A DNA stretch of 64,000 bases, taken from Phanerochaete sordida. Taxonomy: Eukaryota > Basidiomycota > Agaricomycetes > Polyporales > Phanerochaetaceae. Positions within the stretch are counted from its first letter, which is position 1. Each line of letters begins with the position of its first letter. The stretch lies in contig BPQB01000019.1 in assembly GCA_019973155.2 (NCBI GenBank), positions 1 through 64,000 of the forward strand, in the 5' to 3' direction. Shown here one piece after another: positions 9,842-22,312 of this stretch. The notes under the pieces were generated by a model. It was not told the DNA's origin and made no database searches. It was given only the letters and a program-made list of their open reading frames with translations. The position numbers and the translations under genes are program-made.

Positions 9842-11408
9842 ATGTTCGAAGCGCCGTCGGACGTCGACATGCGGGTACCCAGCACCTTCGTTGGCGGAGC
9901 GTGAGACCACTCTAGTGTTCCTGATAGTACGGTTGCCGTGCTGACAGAGACCCAGGGTTATACAGAGCTACATCAGCGTTGCGATCATGGGTGTGTGACC
10001 AGTCGCGCTGCTTCTTGACTCACTGATGTCCACACCCACTCAGCTTTGGTCGTGTATGATCATATCATCACGCTGCCCGACGAAATATCATACATGTGGG
10101 AGCGGAGCCCCACTACTGCTACCTTCCTGTTTGCATTGAACAGGTACATCGTTCTTGGCTATGGCATCATCAACTTCTTCTCTGACTATCGAGCGGTATG
10201 TTGGCTGGTACCGTCGTCATGGCTTCGCGCTTATAGCCCTTCTTAGGGGTAGGTCATCGCATATAGTACTGATTATCTTGCTCTTCGTAACCCCCTTTGC
10301 TACAGGTGCAATGCACTGATTCGAGCGAATCAGGTCATATCCATTCTGCTTATGGTTTTGTGTGGCGGTGCGCGTACCCTGATCTTGCTGTAATTATTCT
10401 AGCCTGACGTCTGCTAGTTTGCTCTGCGCTACGTGTATATGCGCTTGCCCCATGGCCTGTCTCCACGTCACTCCTAGTATTCTGCAAAAACATGATCCAG
10501 GTCGGCTTAAATATTGTCAGGGTCTGCTCCTATGCATCTGAATACCTAGTACTCATAACCCCACTTAGTACTTCTTCGCGGTCAGCACATCCGTAACGAC
10601 TAATTTAAATGTTGCTGGCTGCATGTCCATCCTCTCGCTTTCGGGCCGCAAACGCAATAAGTACGGTCACCGTCTCTCTGTTTCCTCCTTTTCTCGCTGA
10701 CCGTGACGTAGTAGTCTGTGACTTCACACCCGTAGCTTCCCTGTATGCTGATACATTTCTAGTGATCGTCGCGGCACGCGTGCCGACCATACTCTCCGAC
10801 GCGCTCGTGCTCGCCGTAACGCTGCGCCGTACGTGGCGCGTATACTCGAACGCACGCCGTGCCCGCCTACGCGCGCCGTTTGCAGAGATTCTTATACGCG
10901 ATGGTATGTCCCCATACATCCCTCCTCTACAGTAACTCTAACCCACGGCCCACAGGTACGGTCTACTTCCTGTACGCACCGCGGGCTTCTGCACGGCGAA
11001 TTGCGCTCACATTGGCGCTTCCAGGGCATCGCTCATTATGAACGTCGCGGAAGTGCTTGTCTGTAACGTGCTCGTGCGTCCCTCGAGCCCCACACGCCTC
11101 TCTGGCGTTGACTGTATCCGCAGGGCCAGGTCTATCTCCTGCCGTTCATCTGCTCGTGCGTGCTGCCTTCTCTCAAATTCAATCAGAGCAGACAGCTGAC
11201 AATACACAGGGTGACGGGCATCCTCTTCACGCGCCTCTTCTTCGACCTACGGGCACTCGCCGACGCAGAGCGCGCGTGTCCGCGCGGCCTCTCGGAGCTC
11301 GAGACACCTGAGTTCCGCATGGCGACGACATGTCATGCTGATACATCATGGGTGCTTGCGTCGTCCGCGGGCGATTACGAGACGGAGCCGCGCGTCGATT
11401 TGGTTTGA
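9842..11408 (+). CDS. DUF6533 domain multi-pass membrane protein
   Basis: A basidiomycete-expanded membrane protein family of unknown function. The start at 9842 gives MFEAPSDVDMRVPSTFVGG. Exons then join in frame at GGA-GCG-GTT and ATG-GCT to give QSYISVAIMALVVYDH and IITLPDEISYMWER, then LFALNRYIVLGYGIINFFSD. That run of a first helix, the YDH(I/L)(I/L)TL(P/D)(E/D)E motif, a Trp and the LNRY helix is the DUF6533 signature. Later exons carry further hydrophobic helices (VCDFTPVASLYADTFLVIVA, VPTILSDALVLAVTLRRTW) and GQVYLLPFICSCVLPSLKF. The open frame ends LASSAGDYETEPRVDLV at 11408. About eight introns break the gene; those between 10.2 and 10.6 kb were not resolved exactly. It is probably a seven-helix membrane protein of about 330 residues. 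Confidence 0.8.
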
Positions 11409-13740
11409 GTTAGCTAGGATTTGCCGTCATCTGGCTAGACTCGGATCCCACTGTATGAAGAGATGTGACAGAAATCTGTGGGCTGGACAGTCATATTTCC
11501 ATATAAAAGAGGAAGCGGTATACTCCTGTATCAGTAGTCTGTATCAGTAGTTCAGATACTTCGAGAATAGTAGGCAATCATATACGAACTCAGGACCATA
11601 CGAAGCTGTAACAGTGTGAGTCTTATCTAATCTGATACCAGATCCTTCGTGGCGCTGTATGAAAGCTGAGCTTATGTAAGCGAGTCTGGTTGGATTCCCC
11701 GCGTGTTCCTGCGCGCGGGCTTCCTCTCGCCGTCCGCGTCATGTGCATGCCAGTCAGTCGAGTACGCCTAATTTAGGCTCATATTATATTCTATGGATCG
11801 CTCATTTATTTGGCTATGCCTGCCAATACCTGTAGGCCGCGCTGCCGCAGGTGTAAAGGCAGCTTGCCAGCGAGTCCCAGGACTGAGTGTTGTGCACTTC
11901 AACATGCCAGTTTCGGTGAGCCCCGGTTCGTTATAAGAAGCTGATGTATTGACGCAGCTGCATAGATGTAGGCATATCGTTAGTCGCACTCGAAGCGCGG
12001 CCAGTGCACGCTCCTGCATGTAATATGCCCTTTCGGGTGGATATTACAGCGGCGTGCGGCGACCGATGCGAACGCTGTCGCAAAAGGCGATTCTGCAGAT
12101 CGTGTACGCATAGCACGGTCTGTTTGCTCTGCGAGCTCCGCGGGACACGCTTGCTCCGGCCAGATGCATCCGTCATTTTGCACTCTAGGCTGCGGTTGCT
12201 GCTGTGCTGGCAGCTGCACGCCGTGCCCCCCGACGCCGGGCCAAGTGACAGGTTGAGCACCTCAGCCTGATACATGCGAACGAATATACATTGCTGATTT
12301 GCAAATCTCCGCTGCGGTCAAGTGTGGGTTATCCTCGAGCGGTCGTTCTGGCCCGCTTCCTCCCGCGCTGGCGACCCGACACCGCTGTGCTGCGGATTCA
12401 GGTCTGTTACTCGTCGTCTACCTGCGCTGCGCTACTGACAGGGCTCCGTGTATCCCACGGGTGTGCAATTGCATCTGCGCAGTTATCCAACTGTTGGTCT
12501 GCGTATGCACTGCGCGTTCGTGGCCTGATGGCTCGTAGACCAACACGTAGCGAAGGCTGCGTCAGCCACCAACGTCGACAGCACTCCGGTTCTCTGATGG
12601 CGATACTATCTATAATCCGGTAAATCCATTCGGCTTTGTGAAGCTTGCAGCCCGGAACCACATCCTGTCGTCCTGCCAACGACAGATCCGTCACCGGATC
12701 ACAAAACTTCGCATCGCCAGCACGGCGACTTCGATTCCCGCGGAGCACTGCTGGTGTACGTATGATGCGCGTCGGGATCTCTCACGGACTCGCACTAGGA
12801 TATCCACTCGCAGGCGCGATACGCACTGACACCACGGACTGGCGCCGAGCTGTCGTGCAAATCGCGGGGCAATGGCTAGCCCGACGACGCGCTGACGGCA
12901 GGCGAACACGCGTGCGTGTCAAGAAGCCTTCCGTGGGCGCCGGCGAACTGACGAGCGGCGCAGATAGCACTCGCATATCTCCGCGCGTTTTTGTCGAAGA
13001 TCGGGGCTGCGGTCATGCATTGCCCGTGCTTCATTGGCCCGCGCCGTCGATGGTATGTCGTGTTTCTGTAATGCTTCGGTGATGCTGTCTGGCCACAATC
13101 ACAGATAAATGCATGGGCACAGCTGATGTCCGGGCGCGGGCGACTCTGAGTAGCGTTTGCATGTGCTGTTTTGCGTCTTCTCAGGCGGGGTCTGCAGCCC
13201 ACATGGATCCTCAGGACTCGAGGCCGCTCTACACGACCACTGCGTCGGACGGCCGCAGCCCTCCACACCGAGCGAGCCAAAGGGAAGCCATGTACCACCG
13301 GGACAGCCCCGTCTTCGGTGCGCGGCTCCTGGCCCTCGGCTAGGTTTGATTCTGGTGAAGCTTGCGAGCTGTGGAACGTGCGTGAAGCCTTGAAGGATGT
13401 CGATGAGATCCGCTGCGAAGCAAGCATGTTCCTTGGGGTTGGGTGCGTCCGCTTGCAGTCGGAAACGTATTGCTTTATTAATCATCGACAGCACATAGCC
13501 GGCGTTGACTGAAAGATCAGTAACACAGCTGGCAATTCTTGCGAGACACGCTGGCGTTGGGTGGCCGCCCCGAACCAATTACATCCCCTTTGTCCTAATA
13601 TTGGGCCACTACTATGACTAAGCGTGCTACGTTCGTCGTTCTCTGCAAGATTCCTAACATCTGTCACCTTGGACAGGTTCTGCATCAATCAACTTCCTTA
13701 CCATTCAACACGACCCAATCGACACTCTTGACACTGGGCA
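11409..13740. other. gene-poor intergenic region
   Basis: No gene with recognisable domains. A CATATAAAAG TATA-like site at about 11500 has no downstream reading frame. A short plus frame around 12004-12270 is rich in Cys and Arg. A minus frame at about 13330-13500 gives a protein-like stretch (KEHACFAADLIDILQGF) but no continuing exons. Both may be remnants or chance. Confidence 0.45.
11526..11551. repeat. 13-bp direct tandem duplication
   Basis: CTGTATCAGTAGT occurs twice back to back, 120 bp after the DUF6533 stop codon. It is perfect over 13 bp. No function is inferred. Confidence 0.7.
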
Positions 13741-16700
13741 GGCTCCGTGGCCGATGTGCGCGAGTGCTTCCCGGCGACCCCAGCATCAGACAGCCCGGCT
13801 GCACCCATCCCGCCGTGCCCACTCCGATACCGCACGGCCTCCCACAGTCTCGACCCTCGTACCCGCAAGCGCACGCCGGCGGGGCAGCGCGGGCGTGGGG
13901 CTTGCACCGCCCCAAAACGCGCTTCCCCGCGCGCCGCACCCGCCCGTCAGCAGATGCGCCACACGGCGCACAGCCTGCCGCTACGATCGCCGCGCGCGCC
14001 GCTGTTCGGCCGCGCGCCCTCCCCGCGGCTGCCGTGCGCCGCGTGCCAGCGTGTGCCGTGCGCGCCGCCAAGGGCCGCGGCGCGCGTCCCTGCACGCGCG
14101 CGATCTCCGCGCACGACTTCGCGGAGCGCGGAGATACCGAGAGCCCGCGATGCGCGATGCGTCGCGGTGTGCGGGCACGTGCGTGCGAGCGCGCTGTTTG
14201 CGCTGTCTGGGTGGCGCGGTGGCGGCTGCCCGACGCCTGGCGCGCCCGCGCGGATCGGACGTGCCTGGCGCGCGCGATGGCGTGCGGCGGCGCGGTGCAG
14301 TCGTTCGGGGTAAGGAGGAGGCGAGGCGTGCTCGTTGGCTGGCGGCGAAGTGGGCGGCGCTCGGTGCAGGGTATCGCTGATGGGGTGGCCGCCCTGGCGG
14401 CATGAAGGAGTGCGGCTGCTGATGCACCGGCCGCAGCTGCAGAGTTTGAGGCAATGGCGTCGGAAGTGCCGTTCCGCACAAAGTGGGAAACGGACGTACG
14501 CAATTTATTTGGCCCATTTATCGCGCCCAAGCGTTGGACGTGTCGGCAGCCGAGCATCGACTTGGCAGGAACATCGATCATAAACGTCCCGGGCACGTCG
14601 GCGTCGCGAATGGCGGCGTTTTCACTTTCGGGGCCTTGGGTTACCGCACAGAGAGCCTTTGCTCGACAGGATGAGCCCACGATTTGCCAAAGACGCAAAG
14701 ATGTTTGGCCTACCACCGGCAATGGCCGCGCCACGAAGCTTGTCACAAGCGCCCATGCAGCGGTGTGTTCGACATGCCTCCTAAGCCTCGTTTTGCTTCT
14801 GATGCGGGTGCAAACGTGTAGAAACGATATCTGTTCCTCGTTTATTTGAGCTATTGTCTGGTATCAGCTGGATGGCTTCTGTCCGAGCCCGTGACCGACC
14901 TAGTTTTCCATCTCGGATACTCACCTGCCAGCCGACGCGGTACTGTACGTGTCGTGGACTTCTATTTCTGACACGCTCTGCCAGCACCTATCTGTGTGTC
15001 ATCGACCTGCTATTGTCAGATTTCCAGCCGACGACGATAACAGGGCTTCGGCACGCACCCGAACGCAGGATATGCGATTCACCCGAGCAACGTGCGCCTT
15101 CCCTTCGCTTTGCACATTCCGCGTGCAGGGCAGCAGCGAGGGCAGCAACCGGGGACGCCCGAAGCTGCTCGTCGTCTCCCCCGGGCATCCCTGGCGAGCA
15201 GCGAGGGTGCGGCAGGGCCGCCGCAGGCTTCCGCACGTCAGCCACGAGGTCGAAGCCCCCGCGTAGCGGCCGGAGATTGCGGGCGTATCGGCGGGCGCGA
15301 CGTAGCGAGCAGCACCCCGATGCACGGCAGCGATCGCGGGCCTGCGTAGCCTGCGCAACCGGCATGACGCACCAGCTTCCTCGCCGCCCGCACGCGAGCA
15401 CACCCTCCTCTCAAGCGCGACCCGCCATCGGTGGCCGAGCCCGCCGTCCCACGGAGTCCGCGTCAGCAGCCCGTCCTCGCCGCGCCCGCGTGCCGCACGC
15501 CGCCGGCACCCGTCGCGCCTCCCACGCCCGCCACGCCCGCGAGCCCCCGGAGAACGCTCCCGGGCTCAGCTCGCCGCGCCCGTCACGACGCGCGAACCTA
15601 AAATGGGATGACGATGGGTACGCGCTCGCGTGACCCGCAGACGAGGCGCAGGCGCACCACGCGGCGGCGCGCGGCCCCGCGGCGTGGTGCGCTGCGGGGG
15701 CCAAGGACCGTGGGGCGTTGAAAGGCGGCTTGGCAAGGGCGAGGCGGGCGACGTGGCCCTCGATGCAGCCATTGTTTGGCCCCTGCGTGCGCCGTGCGCG
15801 CGAACACGCCTCGCACGACAACCACACAATCTGACGCGAAGCAGGGCTTGGCGGCGGTCGCCTGCGCTTGGCGTGCCAGGACGCGACTGCGTGCGGGCCC
15901 GCGTCGAGGAGCTCGGGCGCGCCTGTGGGGACAGCACCGGGCCTCGTCGCGCCCAGAGCCCACTGACGATCCCCCAGGCCGGCCGGGCCAGGCACGCGCA
16001 CACTCGCGTCGCGTCGCGCGTCCACGGGTGCCACGTCGCACCCGGCCCCGGGGCACGCGTCCGCCACGCGCTGCCCTGGCAGGAGGCCGGCGCGCGCAGA
16101 AAAGAGGCAGACGGCAGTGGCGCCCGCGGAGGCGTGCTCGGGACCGCGCGTGCGCCGGCGTGGGGCGCGCTGTCACGCGTGGTGTCGGCAGGCGAGCGGC
16201 GGGGATCGTCGCGCCTCGGCGCACGGCGGCGCCGCAGCTCGGGGCGCGCGTCTCGGGGCACGCTGCGATTGGCCACGGCGCGCCGGGGCGTGCCACGATG
16301 TCGCCGTGTCACAATGGCGGCGCAGCGGGGCCCATCCGGGGCACGCGAAGGTGCGAGCGGGCGCCTGGGGCCGCTGTCGTCCGTGACACTGACAGGCATG
16401 GACGCGCGCACGCTGCTGCGCGAGCCGAAGAGGGGCGCGCGCACCGGTGGTGCGGAGTCTGCGCGAGCCGCCGCGTTTCAGCTGTCAGCGGCCGCGCGGG
16501 GCTCGCGACGCGCCCCGCGACGGCGCAGGGCGCAGTGGGGCCCGCGGAGGCGGCGCGCGGCGTGTGCACTGCGGTGCATGCTGTCGTGGACGCTGCGTGC
16601 GGCCTGGAGCGCAGGCCAGCACGCCCACCGCGCCCAGCGCACCCGCGCACACGAGGCACGGCGCGTCGCCCCGCGCGGGGTGCGGCGGGGGCTCGCGTCG

Positions 16701-19700
16701 GGGCGGGGGCGGGAGAGCGGCCGGGGCCGCGCCTGCCGCACCGGGCCTAGCGTGCGCAGGCATCGAGATCGCGGCGCGCGCTGTCGTCGCGCTCAGGGCC
16801 ACGTCTAAACCGGCCCTTCGCCGCGATCTGGACCCGCCAGGCTGGCTGGGCGATGCCATCGGGCGCGCCGGGCGCATCACATCAGGCGCATCAGGCGCGC
16901 GGGGGCGTGCCCCACACGTCAGCAGAAGCGACACGGGGTGCGCCGCGTCCGCCGACGGAAGGAGGGAGGGGGGACGAGGAAGACGTCTGTGCTGCGCCGC
17001 GTCGGCACGCCCCGCGGTATGTTTTCCGCCCTTGTTCTCGCAGCGGCGCCGTTCGCACGGTCGCTCGCACGCCCGGCCGCGCGTCCCGGGTGCATGCAGG
17101 GTCGCGCACGCATGGCCGGGCGGCGGAGCTTGGAAGCGGAGGGCGCGGAGGAGCGGGCGCGTGGCCCGGGCGGCACCCAGGCAAAGCATGATGGGACGCC
17201 CGAAGCGCGAGCGGACGATCATGACGACAGGCGTCGGGCGCAGAACGGCGCGGGGGCACCCTGCGCTGCACCTGCGATGACGGCATGCCTGCTGGCCTTC
17301 TCCGTACCACGCCCACGCCCCGTGCCGTCACCCCCGCCGCCCCTCCCCAGCCCTGCGCGAATGTCGCGACGGACACTTTGCGGATGGCACCGCGACGCGA
17401 TTGGACATGGGGAGGGGGTAGGAAGGCTTCGGAGGCAGTTGCGGAGGGGCTTGGAGGATGAACCGGTCGCCCGAGGAAGACGTGACCCTCGACGGACGAC
17501 GACACGAGCGATGCACCCCCAACGAACAGGCCACGCACCGCAGAACATTCCCACTGCCGCGTCTTCGCTGCTGCCTCGTACGACGCCATGCAAAGTCGTT
17601 GTATGCGCCGTTCCATAGAACACGCCAATCTCTGCGACACACGACAAACCCTTCTCCCACCGCTTACACGCGCAGCGAGCTTGTGCCCTCGCGACGTCCC
17701 GCGTCCCGGGGTCGTTCCCATGCTGATGGCACGGCCCTCGTGCGGTGCCCCAGGTTCTGCGTGCGTACGTTTCATCCCTGGCTGCGGCCTGCTTCTCAGA
17801 TCTCGTGATGCGCGCACAGCACAGAAGCCGCCCCGCGAGCACGAACAGAACCTTCGGCCGCGCGGCGCGCGAAGCACGCCCGGTGCCAGCAGCGGCCTGG
17901 GAGCACGCCAGGAAGCGTCCCCGCCACAGGAGTCGGCGGCGCAGCGCAGAAGTCGAAGCCGGGCGTGGGACGCCCCGCCCGCGCGGCCTGCCACGCGCGG
18001 CCACGAGCGAGCGAAAATCGAAGCGCGGCGTGCGATAGAAGCGCGTCCGGCGTGCTTCGACGCAGGGAAGGCGCCAGGCGCGCAGGAAGCCGCGCCGTGC
18101 GCGATCACCTGGCGAGCAGCACGCGCGCCGCCGAGGGGGCGATCCCCGAAGCCCTGCGCGATCGGTCGCCGATGGGCGTGCGTCATACGTGCACGCTTCA
18201 GGTGCGTCGGAAGCCTCCCTGCGCGTGCTCGTCCTGCTTACTGTCTCTGCGTCGATGCACGCAGCGCGCTCCCGCCGCCGCGCCGATGCGCCGCCACGGC
18301 GCAGCGCAGCGCGGCAGATGCCTGCACCCCAAAGCTTGGCTGAAGGAACCCTCGCCCTGACAGATACGCGTTCCGGCGGCCCCAGCACGGTGTCGAGCAC
18401 GGTAAGTCGCGCACCTCGACTGCAAGCTGTGCCGCACAGGAACGAAACCTTGTTTGCCTCTCGGCAGCGTGCCCCAGGCCTTCATCGTGCACCCACCGCC
18501 CGCGCCGCCTGCACTCCGGGCACCAGCACGCCCTGCGCTGCCTCTCCCGCCCGATGCACCAGCCGATTGCCTCTCCCGGCCCAACGCCCGCTGCGGCCCC
18601 CGCGCCATTCCACTGCCCGCGCAACCCTCGCGGCATCACGCGAGCACGCCCCGCGCGAGACCCTGCACCCGCCTGCGCCACAGGGCCGCGATCGCGCCGC
18701 ATCTGCCGCGCCCGCGGGGCTGCCTGCACGGAACGCACCAGGAACGCCCCGATGCCGATGTGCACCTGGGCAGCCGCACCTGGCAGCGGGGCCGGCGTGC
18801 GCGCGGGCCCTGGCGAAGGCAGCGGCCCTGGCTGTCCACCTGCGCACGCGTCCGGAGGCGGCCATGGCCAGGCGTTCGCACGCCCGTCTCGCGCAGTGCG
18901 CTGGTTGGACGGGGCGAGCCTCTTTGAATGCGCGGGGTGCTGCCGCGGGGCGCAGAGGTGCGGAGGGCGGTGCGCTGTATCCACTCTGCGCCACTTTCAT
19001 CGTGCTGCCCATCGGTCCAGACCCCGCGCGCTGCCCAGCGCGCCCCGATGCACTCGCCCCGCGAACCTTACGCTCCCGCGCAGCCTCCCGATCGCGCAAA
19101 CACACATCCATTCTCGCATACCCCGCTCTCCGGCAACCCAGCAGGAATCCAAAGTGGTATTTATACCGCGAAACATCGTTCGTGCCCCCGTTTCGCACGC
19201 CAGCGTGCCTGCGACGCGCGACGCGCGGCGACGCAGCCCCGGACGTGCAGCGCTGGGGGCACCACGGTGCCCAGGGCGCCGCGCCGCGAATTTGTATTTT
19301 CGCGATATTGCGCAGCGCACGGCGCGCGCCGGCGCGTCAAGCCGCTGTCGGGCGCCCTGTGCGCCCCTGGGACGTCGTCCGGCACACCACGCGACGCTTC
19401 CCAGCGCAATATATCGCCCGCCGCGGACGCGTTCGTCGTGCCACGGAGGGCTGGTATGGTGGGATGGCATGGCGGGATGGCACGAAGGTTCCGCCGCAGC
19501 CCCCGATCCGGGCCTGCCGGCGCGTCGCGGACGCCCGCTGCGCGCAGCAGCCGTGCGCGACGCGCCGCCCCAGCAGGCACACAGCTGCAGTCGCCCGTGG
19601 GGCACCCACACCACACCCAGGGTAGGCCCAGGTTGCTGACGCAGCAGGACGCCTGTTCGTGATGCCCGCCCGCTGTCGCGATCCCGCATGGTGTCCTTTG

Positions 19701-21660
19701 TTTCGTGCCACAGGTTTCGACGCGTGCACCAGCGTTCCTGCGCCGGGGAGCCCCCCATCTCCCGCGCGCGCCGCGATTGCGTTCGACACCGCAGCTGCAC
19801 ATGGCCCGCGGGCGCAGATCGTGCGGCGGGCACAGGGCGGCGTCGTGCACGGCAGGACAGGCTGCGATGTGACGAGAGATGGACGAGAGATGCGATGCGC
19901 GATGCGCGAGACGGGTGTGCGCACCGGAGCAGTACGCGCGTCGCGTGGCGGCCGCCGCGCTGTGCCCGCGGCACAGCCCGCACACGCCACGGTGCCCCTG
20001 GCGACGCCGGCGCTCCGCGCCCGTTGCTGTGCCGCCTCGGTACCGACGCGTCGCGCGCGGAGGCGGATCGTGCGTGCAGGCACGCGCGATCGTGGTCGTG
20101 CGCTGGCAGCGGCGTCCGTCCGAGCTGCCTTTCACGCAGGGACGGCGGGCCCGCGCGACGGCACGGACAGCGGCGCGCGCGCGCGTGCCTCCGGAAACAT
20201 GGCCCATATGCGGACGCGGCTCGCACGGCGGCCGCGCGGAGCCCGCACCGCATCGCGCCCCGCGCACGCACGCCGCGCCGCCGCGCGCCTGTCACCATGC
20301 GACCGCTGTCCGCCGTGTTCTCGACAATCACGCACGCCCGCGCCGCCACGCGTCCGGGGGCCCTTTCGCGCCAGCGCGCGCGCGACAGGCCTGACGTAAG
20401 TATCGCCGCGATCCGCGCGCGCCGAATGGGGGCGGGGCCGATGGCGCGATGGCGCCGGAGCGCACGCGCGCAGCCCCGCAGACGTGGCCGCGGGGAGGCG
20501 CCTGCGCGGGCGGCCACGAGGCTACCGATCGCGTGCGCGTGATGCTGATGCGCCGCGCCGCCGTGCGATCGCGGCGGGCGTGCTGCCATCGCGCGCCATC
20601 GTCGCGATATGTGCTGCTCTGCGGTCCGCGGATGTGCTGTGTCGTCCGCGGGTGCACGTCATCGCGCGTGCCGGGCCGTCCGCGCGAGCCTGGAGCGAGC
20701 CGTCCGGGGCACCGCCCGGCGCGCCGCTGATGGCTTGGAGATGGCTTGGGGCGCCTCAGCTGACGACCGTTGTGGCCGCGGGGACCTGCGCGTGCAGGCG
20801 CCGCGCAGCGGCATCGATGGCAATATGTTGCGAGAGGCCTGCGAAGGGGCGCACGGCACGGCGGGCAGCCGACATGCAATATACCGCGGGGCAATATATC
20901 AGAGTCTCACAGTAATCAGGCCATATGTGCCGTTGTCGAGGGAGGAGGGGCGGGATGTGTATACCAGGGTTGCGGCGTCGTCGACGTCCTCTAGCCGACG
21001 CCCCCCGCACCTGCATTTCCGACGCCCCTCCCGCGAAGGTGCCAGCACGTCGCGGGTCCGTCGTTCGCGACGGGTGCTCTGGTCGAAGAGCACGGGACCT
21101 GTGGCGGTGGCTGGCCGGGAAATGCAGCGCACAGGGTGTCTTCGCACGCCTGATGCGCCACGGAAGCTTGTACACCGCGCAGCCGCGCACGAAGGTTCCC
21201 GCGGGGGCTGCCCAGCCGTACGCAAGCACGCCCTGTCAGCAGCGGCACGCTGCGAGGACTGGTCGGCGCACGTGAGCGCGCGCAGGCAGAGCCGTTGAGC
21301 CTGCGCCTGCAGCGAAATTCGGGGTCGTGGAGCGGGTGCGCGTTGTGGCGCAGCGGCGCGGCGCGCGCGAGCCGGGGGCGTGGCGGCCCCGCGCGTTTTC
21401 GAGGGTGGCCCGCCCGCGGCGGCCAGCTGACATGGCTCAACGGTGCGCGCGGGCTCCCGCGGCGGATCACATGCGGTGGCGGGGGCGACGCGGCGCGATG
21501 GTTTGTGCGTCGTTCGCCCACGGAGGTGCGGCGGGCCGCGCGCGTGCGGTGGGGTCGCGCGTCGTCGTGCGTGGCCTGGGCAGCGCGGCGGGCCTCGAGC
21601 GCGTCGACGCGCGAGGAACAGCGGGCTGAAGCCAGGCCGTGCTGCCAGGTACGTCCTTGA
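13741..21660. other. 8-kb gene-free, extremely GC-rich domain
   Basis: Hand counts of single 60-base lines give about 83% GC at 14041, 78% at 18121 and 70% at 20281, against about 57% inside the TEL1 gene. CpG is abundant throughout. Because stop codons are rare at this composition, open frames of 300-530 codons appear on both strands and in most frames at once. Their translations are monotonous Arg/Ala/Gly/Pro/Cys and match no family. An ordinary-composition interval lies near 14.4-15.1 kb. Brief AT bursts containing GCAATATA occur inside (19406, 20876, 20891). I see no gene, RNA gene or obvious long repeat. Confidence 0.6.
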
Positions 21661-22312
21661 GCAAACGTGCTGGCAAAGCGTCGTGTCTGGAGCGCTATCG
21701 CCGCGCCGTCCGCCAAAGCGTGCGCCTCTGATCTTGAAAATCGATGCGTGTAAATTTGCAAAATAGAGAGAAAAAAATCATGCGAGGAACACAGCGCCCC
21801 CCATCAACGCAGCGGGGCAGTGCGGCGCCGTGCAAGGGCGGTGGGGGGACACTTGAGCCCGCTGTGCTCGCAGGGACGGGCGGCGGGCGGTGCGGGGTGC
21901 GATTGGCCGGCTGTGACGTCGGCGTCGTCAACGTCGCTTGCGGGCGGGGGGAAGGCCACGTTGGGGGCCGAAAGAGGCGGAGGGAGGCGCGCACGGCGGG
22001 GAGTCCGCTCGGGGCAGGCGCCGGTGATTGACACTGCCGGAAAAGGGTTAATTGGGCTGGGATCTGAGGATGCAGCCGACTGTCCGGTGTTGTGGGCCGT
22101 GGGAACGGGTGAGGCGAGGGTGGTTCTGTGGGCGGAAGGTGCAAATGGAAGGCGATCTTGAATCGAATCGCGCGTTGGCGCCGGGAGGAGGGGCTGGGGA
22201 TCGAACATGATGATGATAGGATTGAAGATCCGAACGCGATCTGGTCCTTCCTGGCGGGCCATCGAATATTATCTCGCCTCCTCTCGCCCCGAGGCGCGTC
22301 GAGCAGGCCGCT
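21661..22312 (+). promoter_or_regulatory. upstream region of the CON7-like gene with upstream ATGs
   Basis: ATG codons at 22128 and a run of three at 22207, 22210 and 22213 precede the main start at 22313. The frames opened by both sets continue past 22313 in the two frames other than that of the main protein, so they would act as overlapping upstream ORFs if the transcript begins before them. Transcript start is unknown. No TATA box is apparent. Confidence 0.35.

Noticed and set aside
12004..12270. Cys-rich plus frame (CGDRCERCRKRRFCRSC...) resembling a zinc cluster
   Set aside because: The spacing fits neither Zn2Cys6 nor RING, it is only 88 codons, and a longer minus-strand frame overlaps it; no supporting exons.
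15630..16808. 392-codon plus-strand open frame
   Set aside because: Same compositional artefact; antisense and alternative frames are equally open and no domain or splice pattern is present.
16891..18400. Two overlapping minus frames of 431 and 393 codons
   Set aside because: They overlap each other in different frames with the same biased composition, so they cannot both be real, and neither shows conserved motifs.
18997..20589. 530-codon minus-strand open frame inside the GC-rich block
   Set aside because: Several frames on both strands are open over the same interval and all translate to Arg/Ala/Gly/Pro-rich monotony; stop scarcity at this GC explains it.
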